Assembly: GCA_963921425.1 (NCBI GenBank)
Contig: OY992834.1
Coordinates: forward strand, 11,081,271 to 11,145,270
Direction: 5' to 3'
Source: Dryas octopetala
Lineage: Eukaryota; Streptophyta; Magnoliopsida; Rosales; Rosaceae
DNA length: 64,000 bases
Below, in pieces: positions 23,580 to 35,829 of the stretch. Numbering within the stretch: position 1 is the first letter of the stretch; each line of letters opens with the position of its first letter. Position numbers and translations under genes: made by a program. Below the pieces are notes generated by a model. That model saw only the letters and a list, made by a program, of their open reading frames with translations. It did not search any database and had not been told where the DNA came from.

Positions 23580-24970
23580 GATGATTATCAGACAAAAAAA
23601 AAAAGATAAGAGATGATCAAAGATGTTTTTTATGGATATAAGCTCACTATTTAATAATGGGATGGGTCCTCTCTCCGGTGACCAATTACATGTTGCCATG
23701 TCAGAATGGCAAGGAAGGGTCCCATTCATAGCAAAACTCAACTTGCTTGTTATGAGTTTGAGTGGCTCTATATTCACGATTAAATTGTTACGTAGTATTA
23801 CATTTTTTCTATGTTACAATACGTGCATATTTAATATTATTATATTTTTCTCGGAGGAAGAGAGATATTTTATTCATGATCGAAATCCTCATACAAAGAC
23901 TCACACGGCTAAAGAGAAGTGGTGTTCACATCCAACCATACACATAGCAACCATGGTTAGGCAGAACAAAATGAGCTAAAGAGTGGGCAGTTTTGTTTGA
24001 ATAAGGGTGCACATAAAAAGATGAGTCTATTAATTATTAGGTACTGACACATTTTTTTATTACTCAAAACACACCAAAAGCCTTATAATTCCTTTGCGGG
24101 CCATCTTCTACAAATCTGGGCGTTCATGGTCTTCGTTTGTATCAGACCCTTTCTCTTTCCCCCTCTCTTCTTCCTCTTCTCTTCTTCCCTCCCTCTCCCT
24201 TTATCTCTCTTCTCTCCTATGTCCATCTCTCTACTATGTTGCAGCTTAATTGAACTAGTTCATATCTCGAAATCTTTATCAAAGAAACTGGGTAGTACTA
24301 GTGGTCCCTCTAATTAATTGAACTAGTTCATATCTCTACAATTTCAGTTTTTTTTTTGTCAACCTCTACAATTTTAGCTAAAAGGTCTAAATCCTAAACC
24401 AAAAAGCATTTATGTGTTTTTTTTTTCTTTAGTTTCTTTTCTAACATTCTTCTGAGCCGCTTAACATAATTGGATTTAGCGTTTCAGAAAATACTCATAT
24501 CAAGTATTCTACACTACTGAAACTGCAGTTTTAAAAATTGTATAGTTGCAGTTTCAGAAATTGAGCTAAAGAAACAAAAATCAAGAATCCATATCAAGTG
24601 TTCTACACCACTGAAACTGCAGTTTTAGAAACTGCAAGTTGCAGTTTCAGAAACTGAGCTAAACAAAAAAAATCAAAAACCTGCTACTGATAAGGAAGGC
24701 ATGAGGGTGAAGTTGGCTTCCCTGATAACTCTCTGGGCATTGTTATAGTGAGGAACTTGGCATGTTCTTTGGCTTTGGAGGGTGGGAGAGAGTGGAGTGA
24801 AGCCAACTAACCTAGATATTACAATAAAGTGACCTAATTGTTAAATATTATAAATAGGTGTATTACATGTTACAAATAATAGGTAAAGTGTAGCCCAAAT
24901 TAATTAATTCTAAAAAGATTAACACTACATGGAATAATTTGACGACAGCATCTCCAAAGAAAGTGTTGAG
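23580..24970. other. Intergenic, no gene seen
   Basis: Upstream flank of ATG8 with a C/T-rich tract near 24150-24230 and the tandem duplication listed below. No exon series was recognised. Confidence 0.55.
24496..24672. repeat. ~95-bp direct duplication
   Basis: CATATCAAGTATTCTACACTACTGAAACTGCAG... at 24496 is repeated from ~24591 with few changes, both ending GAGCTAAA[G/C]AAA. Each unit carries the palindrome AAACTGCAGTTT and the inverted piece GTTGCAGTTTCAGAAA. Confidence 0.85.
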
Positions 24971-25277
24971 AGACCAACAATCCCCAAACTTTACCTTGAG
25001 TCTCAATTACTTGAGTTATTAAACTTTACTTTTAGATTCTTGAGTCTACAAACATTTCCACGTTATTCATTTCAGTCCGTTCCATCAATTATTTTCTAAT
25101 TCCCGTCATATATTTGCACGTGACAAACACATAGGTCTCAAAATTTAACGCTTTTGTCCCTCAAAAGTTAGTCATATACTTATCACGTGCAAATATTTGA
25201 CGGAAACTTGAAAAACAAATTTGATGAAGTTGACTAAAGTGAGTAACATAAAAAAGTTTGTGGATTCAATAATCTAA

Positions 25278-26198
25278 TGGTGCGTTTGGATGAAATAGTT
25301 TGAAACTACTTAGGAATTCACAAATGATGGAATTTAAAATGACGTTATTTAAAATTCTAGAATTTGTAAATTCTTTTGTTTGGATAAATGTAATCATAAT
25401 GGAATTTAAATACGAAATTTATAGTAGTTTTATAAAAGAGTGATGGTGATGCATGGTGGCAACAATAAAAATAATGCTTGTGGTCAGTTGACGATGGTAG
25501 TAGGGGTGATGGCCCACGAGCGGTGGAAGAAATGGTGACGGCAAAAATTGGAGTATTGGAGGTGGCGGCAACAGCGGCATTGGCGGTGGTGGCGGTGGTG
25601 TCAGTGTCGGTAGTGGTGGTGGTGGTGGCGGTGTCAGTTGTGGTGATGGTGGCGGCGGCGGTGGTAGTGGCGGCATAAGTGGTGGTGGCAGAGGTGGTGT
25701 TGGTGGTTGTGGTGTTGGTAGCGGTGGTGGTGGCGGTGGCGGTGGCGACGGCAGTAGTGGTTGTGGTAGTGGCGACAGTGGTGGTGGTAGTGGCGGCAAA
25801 GGTAGTGGTGGTGGCGACAGTGGCGATGGCGGCGGAGGTGGTGTCGGTGGTTGTGGTGGTGATGGTGGCGGCAGCGTTGGCGGTAGCAGTGGTGGTGACG
25901 GTGGTGGTGGTGGTAGCGGTGGCATGGTGGTAGTGGTGGTGGTATTGTGATTAATTGGCAAGGTGATGGGTGAATACGACTTTTTTTATTTTATAAAAAC
26001 TGGAATTTTGAAAATGACACCAATTTAGGTGGAATTTAAATTTAGAATTTACAGCCTTCAAATTCCAAGTTTTTTTTCACATAGAATTTGCAAAATTTTG
26101 TATTTATGTACCCAAATAAGGAAATTAGAGCATATAATTTTTTAAATGCTGAGTTTTGTTTAAATTTCAAGTTTTTTTTTCTCCATCCAAATGCACCG
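25278..26198. mobile_element. PIF/Harbinger-like TIR element nested in the foldback element
   Basis: The ends TGGTGCGTTTGGATGAAA and ATCCAAATGCACCG are inverted repeats, and TAA flanks both sides (25275-25277 and 26199-26201). Removing the insert plus one TAA restores the right arm of the surrounding foldback element, CTAAAAGTAAAG, which matches the left arm. It contains a GGN-rich expansion and no transposase. Assignment to PIF/Harbinger rests on the 3-bp TAA target only. Confidence 0.75.
25560..25930. repeat. GGN trinucleotide expansion (~370 bp)
   Basis: Degenerate GGT/GGC/GTG repeat. It keeps several frames open on both strands (Pro-rich on minus, Val/Ala-rich on plus), which is a composition effect and not evidence of a gene. 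Confidence 0.95.
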
Positions 26199-26269
26199 TA
26201 AAAGTAAAGTTTGCATACTCAAATAATACATAGGGTGAAATTCAAGGACCATTAATATAATTAACTCAT

Positions 26270-29098
26270 TTTTCTTATATGGACCAACCTTTTATTTATA
26301 AATAAAAAAAAAAAAAAAAAAAAGAGTTTGGGCCCTTTGGGTACAAGTTTGGGAAGCATTTAAAGGTCAATTCAATATTTAATTTTTTAAGGATGAGTTT
26401 GGTTAACATGACCAAGCTTGAGGACCGATCACTGTAGAAGAGGTTGATTCATTATCCATTGAATTAAATAAAGAGAGGGCAGCTGCTTCCTTCTTGCCAT
26501 AGCCGTCTTCTTCGCACTTCTCATTGCTTACGTATCTCTCTCTTCTCTAATTTGTTTGGGTTTCGGCAATTTTTTGGTTTTTGACATTTCAGAATTATGC
26601 ATTTGAGGACTGAAATGGAAGATGAAATCTAAGCACGGTAAAGCATTTATTGTTTATTTGTCTACATTTTCAAAGAGAAATATGGATGATGCCTGCCTAA
26701 AATATTAAATAAATTTTAGTATTGTTGCTGATGGCAAAATTGATATATAAAGAGGTCTCACGAATCAATCGCCTACTCAATCCAGTGATCCACTATCCGA
26801 TTGGGCCGCAGGCCAACCAATGGCCCATCTTAGAAGGTCTTAATGGATCGGCCATCAAAGGTTAGGGTGGGCCAAAAACAAAGTCCAAGACAATCTCTCT
26901 AAATAAGAGGGTTTTGTTATGTTGATTTAGCTCACTCAAATACTCAATATGGGTGTAGGTGTAGCATCCCTTCATGTTGATTTAGATCTAATAAGCCTAA
27001 AGTTAAACCTATGACTATTATCCACAAGACCACAGCTTAATGTTGGATTGTCATTTTTAGTTGAGTACAAGTGGGCCTTAAACCCAGAATAATATCCACG
27101 AGGACAACTCATGGGCCAGGCCTGGTCCAGAAGTATTAGAAGAAAAGAACCTAAAAAAGGAAAAGGTCAAAAACAAAGCCGGTACAAATGTACAATAATG
27201 ATATCCTATAAATATAAAAGAGTGTATAAGTGTACTCCAGCCCAACAAATTATGAAAAATGTTAAGAATTCTAACTTTTTTTGTATAAATATCCTGTAAG
27301 TTGAAAAAAAAAAATAGAGATCTCTAGCACTACTGATTAAATAATGGAGGTTTTATAACCACTACCTATAATCATAAATAAAAGGTGGTATGCAAAAATG
27401 AGAGGTTTTCCTAAAATTTAGAAAACTCACGAATTTTGGATGGAAGAACATATCATGAATCCATGATGTCCTCGCTTAAATATATATACCAAAAAAGTTG
27501 AATTTTCAACCCTGAAACTATTTGCAATTCTCAAAGCTACCCAAAAGAAGCCCACTTCTCAGTGAGGCCATCATGATCTTCCCATGTAAAATGGGCTAGT
27601 TTTCTAACCTTTAAGAAAATTGGTCATTCTTACACAGTCCTTATGAATTTGGGTCATTTGGGCATTCAACCTCAAATGAGTTACTAATAAATTTAACTAG
27701 AATGACAAATTTTAAGATACAATAATGCTAATTGTCCCACATTTTTTCTCTCACATTTGTATCCCATCTGATGTGTCATTACTTTACTGGAAGGGTATTT
27801 CCTTTTTCTTTTTTAGGTTGTATTTTTTAATTTTTAGTGTCCAATGTATGAATGTCATGTAAGATGGTATGAAATTGTGATATAAAAATGTGGTAAGTGT
27901 AACATTACTGTTTAAGATAATATGATAGGCTACTCGAGTTTAATATGAAGTGAAAGGGTTGAAACCACTATTATTTGACATGAATCCATATATATATACT
28001 ATAACACGCACTAGTATAAATATTAAATATATCATGTTAGTGTCAAATACAAATAACCTTTTTTTTTCTTCTTAATCCTACTTATATATTAATAGGCTAG
28101 GTCTTCAACTCTTCATTCACAATAATTGAATATCTAATTGAATTTATCTAACCCTCTCCAGTATGACTAGTGCTCCACAACATTATGCTCACTACCTACC
28201 CTTAGGCCTTAGTTTTCTTCCCTAGTAAGAGAAAGAGGTTTTATGTGGTTGACTTTAAAGGTTTTACTGAATAATAATAATAATAAGCACGTACAATTGT
28301 ACAAATCATAGACATATTGATAAATAGATCATACATATTAATTGATCGGTGTCCACGGTTATGATACATGCACAAATCCAATTTTGTTTCTCTGTACACA
28401 TTTAATACAATTATGTATGTTTTCCATCACGGGATGTGTGGTGGAAGCAAAAAACTATGGTCCTAATCGTGCCGCCCTACAAATACTTCCAACATCATCT
28501 ACATCTTAATTATTAATCTCCTTAAATCTTCTCAATTATTCTCAGAGAGTGACAAACTGCCAAGAATAACCAATACATTAAAAAAAAATTAATTATATAT
28601 AGTCCTCACTGACCTTCAAAGAACAATACAAGAAACTACAAAATTTTGCTAGAAGTGCCTAAAATATTGAAAAGAAATCACACATTGCCGCCCACCGAAA
28701 AATGAAGGTCAAACTCAAAATGTTTGAAAGTTAACAGATAATATTACAATACATATGAAAAAACAATGAATATATATCTAATAAATTATGATCTCAATTG
28801 AATCAAGTCTCTATTATTAAAACAAATATAGACAAATAAGATGTATTGTGACTTTGTGAGTTAAAAATTTAAAATAGTTGAGATGCCATATCTTTTTTAT
28901 TTCTATTTTTTGTGATATGAGAAAAAGAGATTCAAACTTAAGACATATTTTAACAAAGTAAAAAGAAATATTATTAAATTAACCGTTAATTAATTGGTAA
29001 TGATTTAAACCATATATTCATAAATTTTTTTTATCTGGAGAAGAGCTAGGGAATTTAACTTTGGACATCTTCCAACATTGGAAGAAAAATATACTAGA
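26270..29098. other. Intergenic, no gene seen
   Basis: AT-rich with a poly-A run at 26304-26323. No exon series, RNA gene or TIR pair that I can support. Confidence 0.5.
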
Positions 29099-29102
29099 CT
29101 AA

Positions 29103-29790
29103 GGCCGCGTTTGGGATTGCGATGGAGAACCAAAAAGCTGCTGTGGATGACAATTCTCAATTACCTACATCAGTTTTGTTGTTTGGTAAAAAAATAAAAA
29201 ACTGCTTTCCCCCACAATTCTCAACTCCCCACAGCAAAAATAGAAAGCAGGTTTCTAGGTGCTTTTGAAAACTGCAGTGAATCACAACAACAATGAATAT
29301 TTTATTTTATCCATACTACCCTTATTGATTTCTATAATTTTTATTTGTTTATTTTAAATTAAAAAATATCTCCATTGTTAGTTATATTTTATATTGTGAT
29401 AATTAATTATGATATTTTATTTGTACAATTAAAATTATAACATACTTAAAAAAATAATAGGAATACTTATTTAATAATTTTGTTCTTAAAAAAACTAATG
29501 CTAATAAAAATTTGTAGCCACAAATTTAAAAAATAAGTAAAAAAACATTTTAGTTTTACCAAACAAATAAGTGAAATACACTTTCAGCATCATGTCCATT
29601 TTAGTAATTATACACAGTCACAACACTTTTACATTAACATTTACCAAACACTTTGATATTGTTTTTGCACTCACAGCACTTTTGAAAACATACTTTACCA
29701 AACACTCAACTGCTTTACTTTACAGCTGGCTTTACTTCACAGCTGTTTTACTTCACAGCTATTTTTTCTCACAGCAATACCAAACTGGCC
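29103..29790. mobile_element. TIR element with CTAA target duplication, 688 bp
   Basis: The left end GGCCGCGTTTGGGATTGC is an imperfect inverted match of the right end (GCAATACCAAACTGGCC). CTAA flanks both sides (29099-29102 and 29791-29794), which contains the TAA typical of PIF/Harbinger elements. Both ends have subterminal AACTGC / CACAGCTGTTTTACTT motifs. It is AT-rich with no coding capacity. Confidence 0.75.
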
Positions 29791-29794
29791 CTAA

Positions 29795-30442
29795 CAGTTA
29801 GTTAATAGCCCAATGTTCATAATTAATTTAACAATTGATATATATTTCAAGTTAAGTTCTTGACTTACGTCTTTATTAGAACACGTAGGTTTATTTTTTA
29901 TCAAATTAAATCTTATTTCTTTTTCCCCGAAAACTATCAAATTCTTAATTTACTTAAATCATAAATAAGAAGTTTTGAGCAAACTTTTTCTATATAAATC
30001 TTATGGGGTCCAATATATTGATGACTTTTCTTTTGGCCAACAATAAATGAATAAAGCTTATAGATTATTTTTCATGCGTGTATGATCATGGTCTGCCCTC
30101 GACAAAGAAAGTAGGAAGCTTTTAAATGTAGGTAATGGAGGTTATATAATCATTTTTTATAAAGGGCTCCCTAAGCTTTTTGGAAAGTGGGTTGTGGATA
30201 GGACTTAGCTAGGATATAAGTAGATTTTCTTATAAATCAATATAGATCACGAGACCAGTAAGTTTTTATTAGCTCATTAAAAGATATTTTAGCCTGACCC
30301 ATTTACTTCTTTAAGGTTTATTATGGTCTAGGGTAGACTTGCAATTCTTGTATTTGTGTTTGCTTGAGGTGTGGGGTGTCTTGAGAGGAGAGAAAAGAAC
30401 ATATCACCTTACTTTCTAGCCCAAAAACAAAATGTGTGTCCC

Positions 30443-30523
<81 letters not shown>

Positions 30524-31292
30524 GGAGGTTTTGAATATAGAAATTAAACTATAGGGAGAGGCAGAGGCAAGCAAAGGGGGTTCAAGTTGGGTCACTTTAC
30601 ACTTCATATGAAGTAGTAGTTGTCGTGAACAATCGATCACATGGGGAGCAGAAGATAAACTAAGCCTTCTCTCTGACATGTCCAAATCATGGTTTTAATT
30701 CCTAAAAAATTCATGGCAAACCTAAGCATGTCCCCCCCTTCAATTCAATTCCCTCCCACATTAATACCCAAAATTTAAACTTTGTCTCTGGACAATATAT
30801 ACAAAAATGAAAAACCTAAACACACTTTTTCTAGTTAATTCCCGTGATGCCCTTATTAGGGTTTTCCATATATTTATTGTCTAGCTGCTTCATGTCTTGT
30901 ACCCTACCAATTCAATATACCATGTTCACTTTCATGTTTTATGGAGTAAAGGGTGGAGGGGAAATTAAGTGGCACATGCATTTTGCACTGATTTGACTGT
31001 GCCTTGAGTTTTTTTTTTTTTTTGTTCTTTCAGATTTGGGTACGTACAAACCCATATATATGATGGCAATGAGAAACACATACAGCAAAATGAAAGCAAC
31101 TCTATATGCATGGAACATCTCTTGGTAGGCTGTGTAGTATGTTGCAGTATGGTATCAAAAAAGAAATACAAGACAATATATTAAAGAGCACATCAATATA
31201 TATGTCTCACCCTTTTAAGGGTCTGTTTCACTGTTTTCAATTAAAAGAAAAACTTTCATTTCCAACTTCCCCCAGCCCCTTATTTTGACATG
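29795..31292. other. Intergenic, no gene seen
   Basis: Contains the GA microsatellite at 30446-30520 and otherwise AT-rich DNA without recognisable genes. Confidence 0.5.
30446..30520. repeat. (GA)37 microsatellite
   Basis: Perfect GA tract of about 75 bp. Confidence 0.98.
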
Positions 31293-31301
31293 ATCTTTTT
31301 T

Positions 31302-32256
31302 GGCTTAATTGCAATTATATACCCCAATTTTGAGTACAATTACAACTAAGTATCCCATCTTCAAAAATTGGTGCTAAGGTACCCCTAGTACGAATAAGCG
31401 GTGCTAAGCTACCTCCGTTAGTTTTTCCGTCAACAGCTCCGTTAAACGCCTACGTGGCGTTGACGTGGCTCATGTGTACAACAAAATGCTGACGTGGCAG
31501 GGCATAATAGTAATTTCATCTTCTTTTTTTTTGGACAAAAAAATTAATTAAAAAATAAAAAAACTGAAAAATGAAAAATGAAAACAAAAAAATCAACCCT
31601 CCCCTTCTTCTTCAATGTTCAGCTCTAATTCTTCCCACCAACCCATACTTGAGCCTTGCTTTGCTGCCAAAAACCCACAAAGGTATTATCCCTTTTACAT
31701 TTGTCTTTCCCAGTTTATTTTTATTTTTATTTTTTCGGCTGGGTGGGGTGGGTGGCGTGGCTGGGTGGCGTGGGTTGGGGGGTGGATAGGGGTGGACGGA
31801 GCTGTTGAGCTGGGCTGGGCTGGGCTGGGCTGGGTGAGGCTGGGTGGGGTGGGGTGAGGCGCTGGGTTAGGGGGGATGGACAGGGATAGGTAGGCGCGGA
31901 GGGAACCCACCTGGGGGGTGGGGTGGACGGGACTGGGTGTGTGGTAGAGGGGAGGGTTGATTTTTTTTATTTTTTTCATTTTTATGTTTTTGTTTTTTTA
32001 TTAAATTTAAAATTGTTAAAATATAAAAAAATTTACTTATTTTTTTGTCCAAAAAAAAAAAGACAAAATTAACATTATGCCCTACCACATCAACCCCACA
32101 TAGGTGTTTAACGAAATTGTTGACGGAAAAACTAATGGAGGTACCTTAACGCTGCTTATTCGTACTAGGGGTATCTTAGCGTTAGTTTTTGAAGATGAAG
32201 TACCTAGTTGTAAATGGACTCAAAGTTGGGGTATATCATATGATTGCAATTAAGCC
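31302..32256. mobile_element. Mutator-like element with ~240-bp terminal inverted repeats, 955 bp
   Basis: The left end GGCTTAATTGCAATTATATA is matched inverted at 32256. The similarity runs through ATACCCCAA, GGTACCCCTAGTACGAATAAGC, TTTTTCCGTCAACA and TTAAACGCCTACGTGG for some 240 bp per arm. The flanks ATCTTTTTT (31293-31301) and ATCCTTTTT (32257-32265) agree at 8 of 9 positions, fitting a 9-bp Mutator-type duplication. The loop is GC-rich GGGCTGG/GGTGGCGTGG repeats. No transposase frame. Confidence 0.85.
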
Positions 32257-32265
32257 ATCCTTTTT

Positions 32266-33683
<1,418 letters not shown>

Positions 33684-33691
33684 TTTACAGA

Positions 33692-34802
33692 CAAAGAATA
33701 AAATTTCGGGTTTCGAGAAAATTTCAATAAAAATTTTGAAGATTTTTAAATTTTGACAGAAATTGCTATCAAAATACAGAAATTTTGAATAAAACTTTAC
33801 CATATGTTTATTTAACATATTATCTACTACATTGATAAAAAATATTGAAGAAACCAAATTATATAGTAAGTTTCATGTGATATAAGATGAATATAATACG
33901 CGCTGAAAGCAAATACTGTTAAATAAAATTAGTATATTTTTTATACTCTATAATCTATACACTAAATCCTAATATTAAACTTTATATATCCTAATACTCT
34001 TTATACTCTATAATTTATACACTAAACCCTATATATTTTATAATCTATACTCTATATTATTTAAAATATGGTATATGATATTAGAGTTTAGACCTTTTAG
34101 GATATTTTTAATTATTTTTTTATATAAAAATATATTAGGTACGTTTAAAAACAACTAAACGAAACCCCAAAACAGCCAAACAAAACCCCAAACATTTTTT
34201 TTTTCTTTCAAATTACCCAAAGGCCCCAAACTCCAATCAATCCTAAATCTTTTTTTTTTCTCTTTTTTCTTTTTGTTTTTCTTTCCTTTTCTTTTATTAT
34301 TATTTTTTTCTTTTCTTTTTTCTTTCTTTCCTTCCTTTTCCCATTTCCTTCATTTCCTTGTAAGTCTCCACTACTCTAGTGGCTATCTTCCCTCTCAATC
34401 TCTCATTACTTCAGTCATCTTCTCTTTCTCTATCCTTCAGTCAGTAACTCATCCTTCCTTCTCTAATCTCTTCTCTCACCTACCTCTCCCTCCCCGATCT
34501 CCCTCTCTTCTCTCTGCGCGTCGATCTCCTCTCCCCAAGCCGATCTCTTCCTCCTCTCTTCTCTTTCTCTGGCGATGACAGGCGACGATGCCGGCTCTCA
34601 TTTTCCTCCCATATTTCCCTCTGGTCGCTGCCTCCCTGGCTCCAGTCGAAAATTTCGCTGAAATTTCGAGAATTTAGGGAAATTTTTGAAATTTCGGCGA
34701 AATTTTTTGAAATATATTTATTATAGTATTAAAATTTTCATACCCCTAAAAATCGAAATTTTTGGCAAAATTTCACTGAAAATTTCGAAATTTAACACCT
34801 TG
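33692..34802 (+). mobile_element. Non-autonomous hAT element, copy C (1111 bp)
   Basis: Starts CAAAGAATAAAATTTCGGG and ends CGAAATTTAACACCTTG. Flanks TTTACAGA (33684-33691) and CTTACAGA (34803-34810) agree at 7 of 8 positions. It shares internal blocks with copies A and B, including CATATGTTTATTTAACATAT, GAATATAATACGCGCTG and the C/T-rich CTCCCCGATCTCC section. No transposase. Confidence 0.9.
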
Positions 34803-34960
34803 CTTACAGATTAGCCTATTTCATCTTATGTGATCATGGTAATTGTATTTGGTTAATTAGGACTTTGGGAAGGTTTGGATATATTCATTAATGAGATGAA
34901 TTGTCTATTTGCCTTTTTGTAACTGATCATTCTTCTAGTAATAGAAGTGTTAAAAGTTAA

Positions 34961-35825
34961 GGGTCCGTCTGGTAACATTTTACAGAACAATTTTTTAAAA
35001 ACTGTATTGTGAAATAAAAATGACAAATTAAATTTTACATTCTCAAAATATGAAAAGACATCTGGTAGCGTAATTGAAAAACAATTATATAAAACAAAAA
35101 TAATGAAAACACATTTGACATTAACCAATTATTACAACTAAATAATTATATTTACAAAAGATATTAATTATAAATTATTATTAACCAATTTCATAAAATA
35201 TATAATTAAAAAAAAAAGTTTCATAAAACCCAACTCACCTCGGCCGGCGCGACTACTTTGGAGGTGGAAGAATTGTTGGTGATCGTATTATTAATGGAGA
35301 CAAGACTTCAAGCACCTATGATCTAGTTGAACAGATGTATTTTCTCTATGTAAGAGTTGTTAAGGCTTGTGAGCTTCCTGTCATGGATGTTATGGGGAGT
35401 CTTGATTCGTTTATTAAAGTGAAAATTGGAAACTATAAAGGGATTACAAAGTATATATTTTTGAGAGATGGGTAGAGAGAGAGAGAGAAAAAAAAAATAG
35501 AGGAATAGAGGAGAGATGAAGAGAGATGGGTGAGGTGGGCAGCGGCGCGGGGTAGGGCTAGGTGGGGAGGAGGTGTAGATCACATGTTTTTTCATTTTTT
35601 TTTTTAGTTGTAAATTTTTTTTTTTATTTGTATCCGTATTTTCTATGTTTTCTAAATTCACTGAAAACATCATTTAGTCGTTTTCTAAATTTACACTGTA
35701 AACTATAAATTCTATTTTGTGTTTTTCAAAAACAGTTTTCTCAAAATGGTAACCAAACGCATTTTTGTCATTTTTTGAATTTGTAAAATAAAAAATCGTT
35801 TTGTAAAACATTACCAAATGCACCC
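34961..35825. mobile_element. TIR element carrying a captured MCTP gene fragment
   Basis: The left end GGGTCCGTCTGGTAACATTTTACAGAACAATTTTTTA is matched inverted at the right end (ATCGTTTTGTAAAACATTACCAAATGCACCC). The inner arms share TGTATTGTGAA / GTTTTTCAAAAACAG-like sequence. Flanking triplets are TAA (left) and TAG (right), so no perfect target duplication remains. The centre holds a host gene fragment (35228-35466) followed by GA-rich sequence. This is the pattern of a Pack-type element. Confidence 0.8.
35228..35466 (+). pseudogene. Captured fragment of an MCTP/FTIP-like C2-domain gene
   Basis: The open frame reads THLGRRDYFGGGR, then NGDKTSSTYDLVEQM, LYVRVVKACELPVMDV and GSLDSFIKVKIGNYKGITK, then leaves the homology and stops at TAG (35474-35476). 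It matches the N-terminal start of the first C2 domain of plant multiple C2 domain and transmembrane region proteins (MCTP, including FTIP and QUIRKY). There the typical text is HLGGG...GDKLTSTYDLVEQMQYLYVRVVKA and DPYVEVKLGNYKG. About 75 of some 750-1000 residues are present. The usual aspartate of the C2 calcium loop (SCDPYVEV) is followed by SF instead of PY here. It lies inside a TIR element and is almost certainly not a working gene. Confidence 0.85.
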
Positions 35826-35829
35826 TAGC

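Larger units (their letters stand above)
24978..26252. mobile_element. Foldback element, right arm split by a later insertion
   Basis: Left-arm landmarks ATTACTTGAGTTATTAAACTTTACTTTTA, GAGTCTACAAAC and CCGTCATATATTTGCACGTGA reappear inverted on the right (TCACGTGCAAATATTTGACGG near 25184, GTTTGTGGATTC near 25257, TAAAAGTAAAGTTTGCATACTCAAATAAT near 26200). The right arm is interrupted at 25278-26198 by another element. Without that insert it would be about 350 bp with long arms and almost no loop. Exact ends are uncertain. Confidence 0.75.

Noticed and set aside
25419..25961. Open frame of 180 codons, proline-rich, minus strand
   Set aside because: It is produced by the GGN repeat. The plus strand is open here too, and the region is inside a small transposon.
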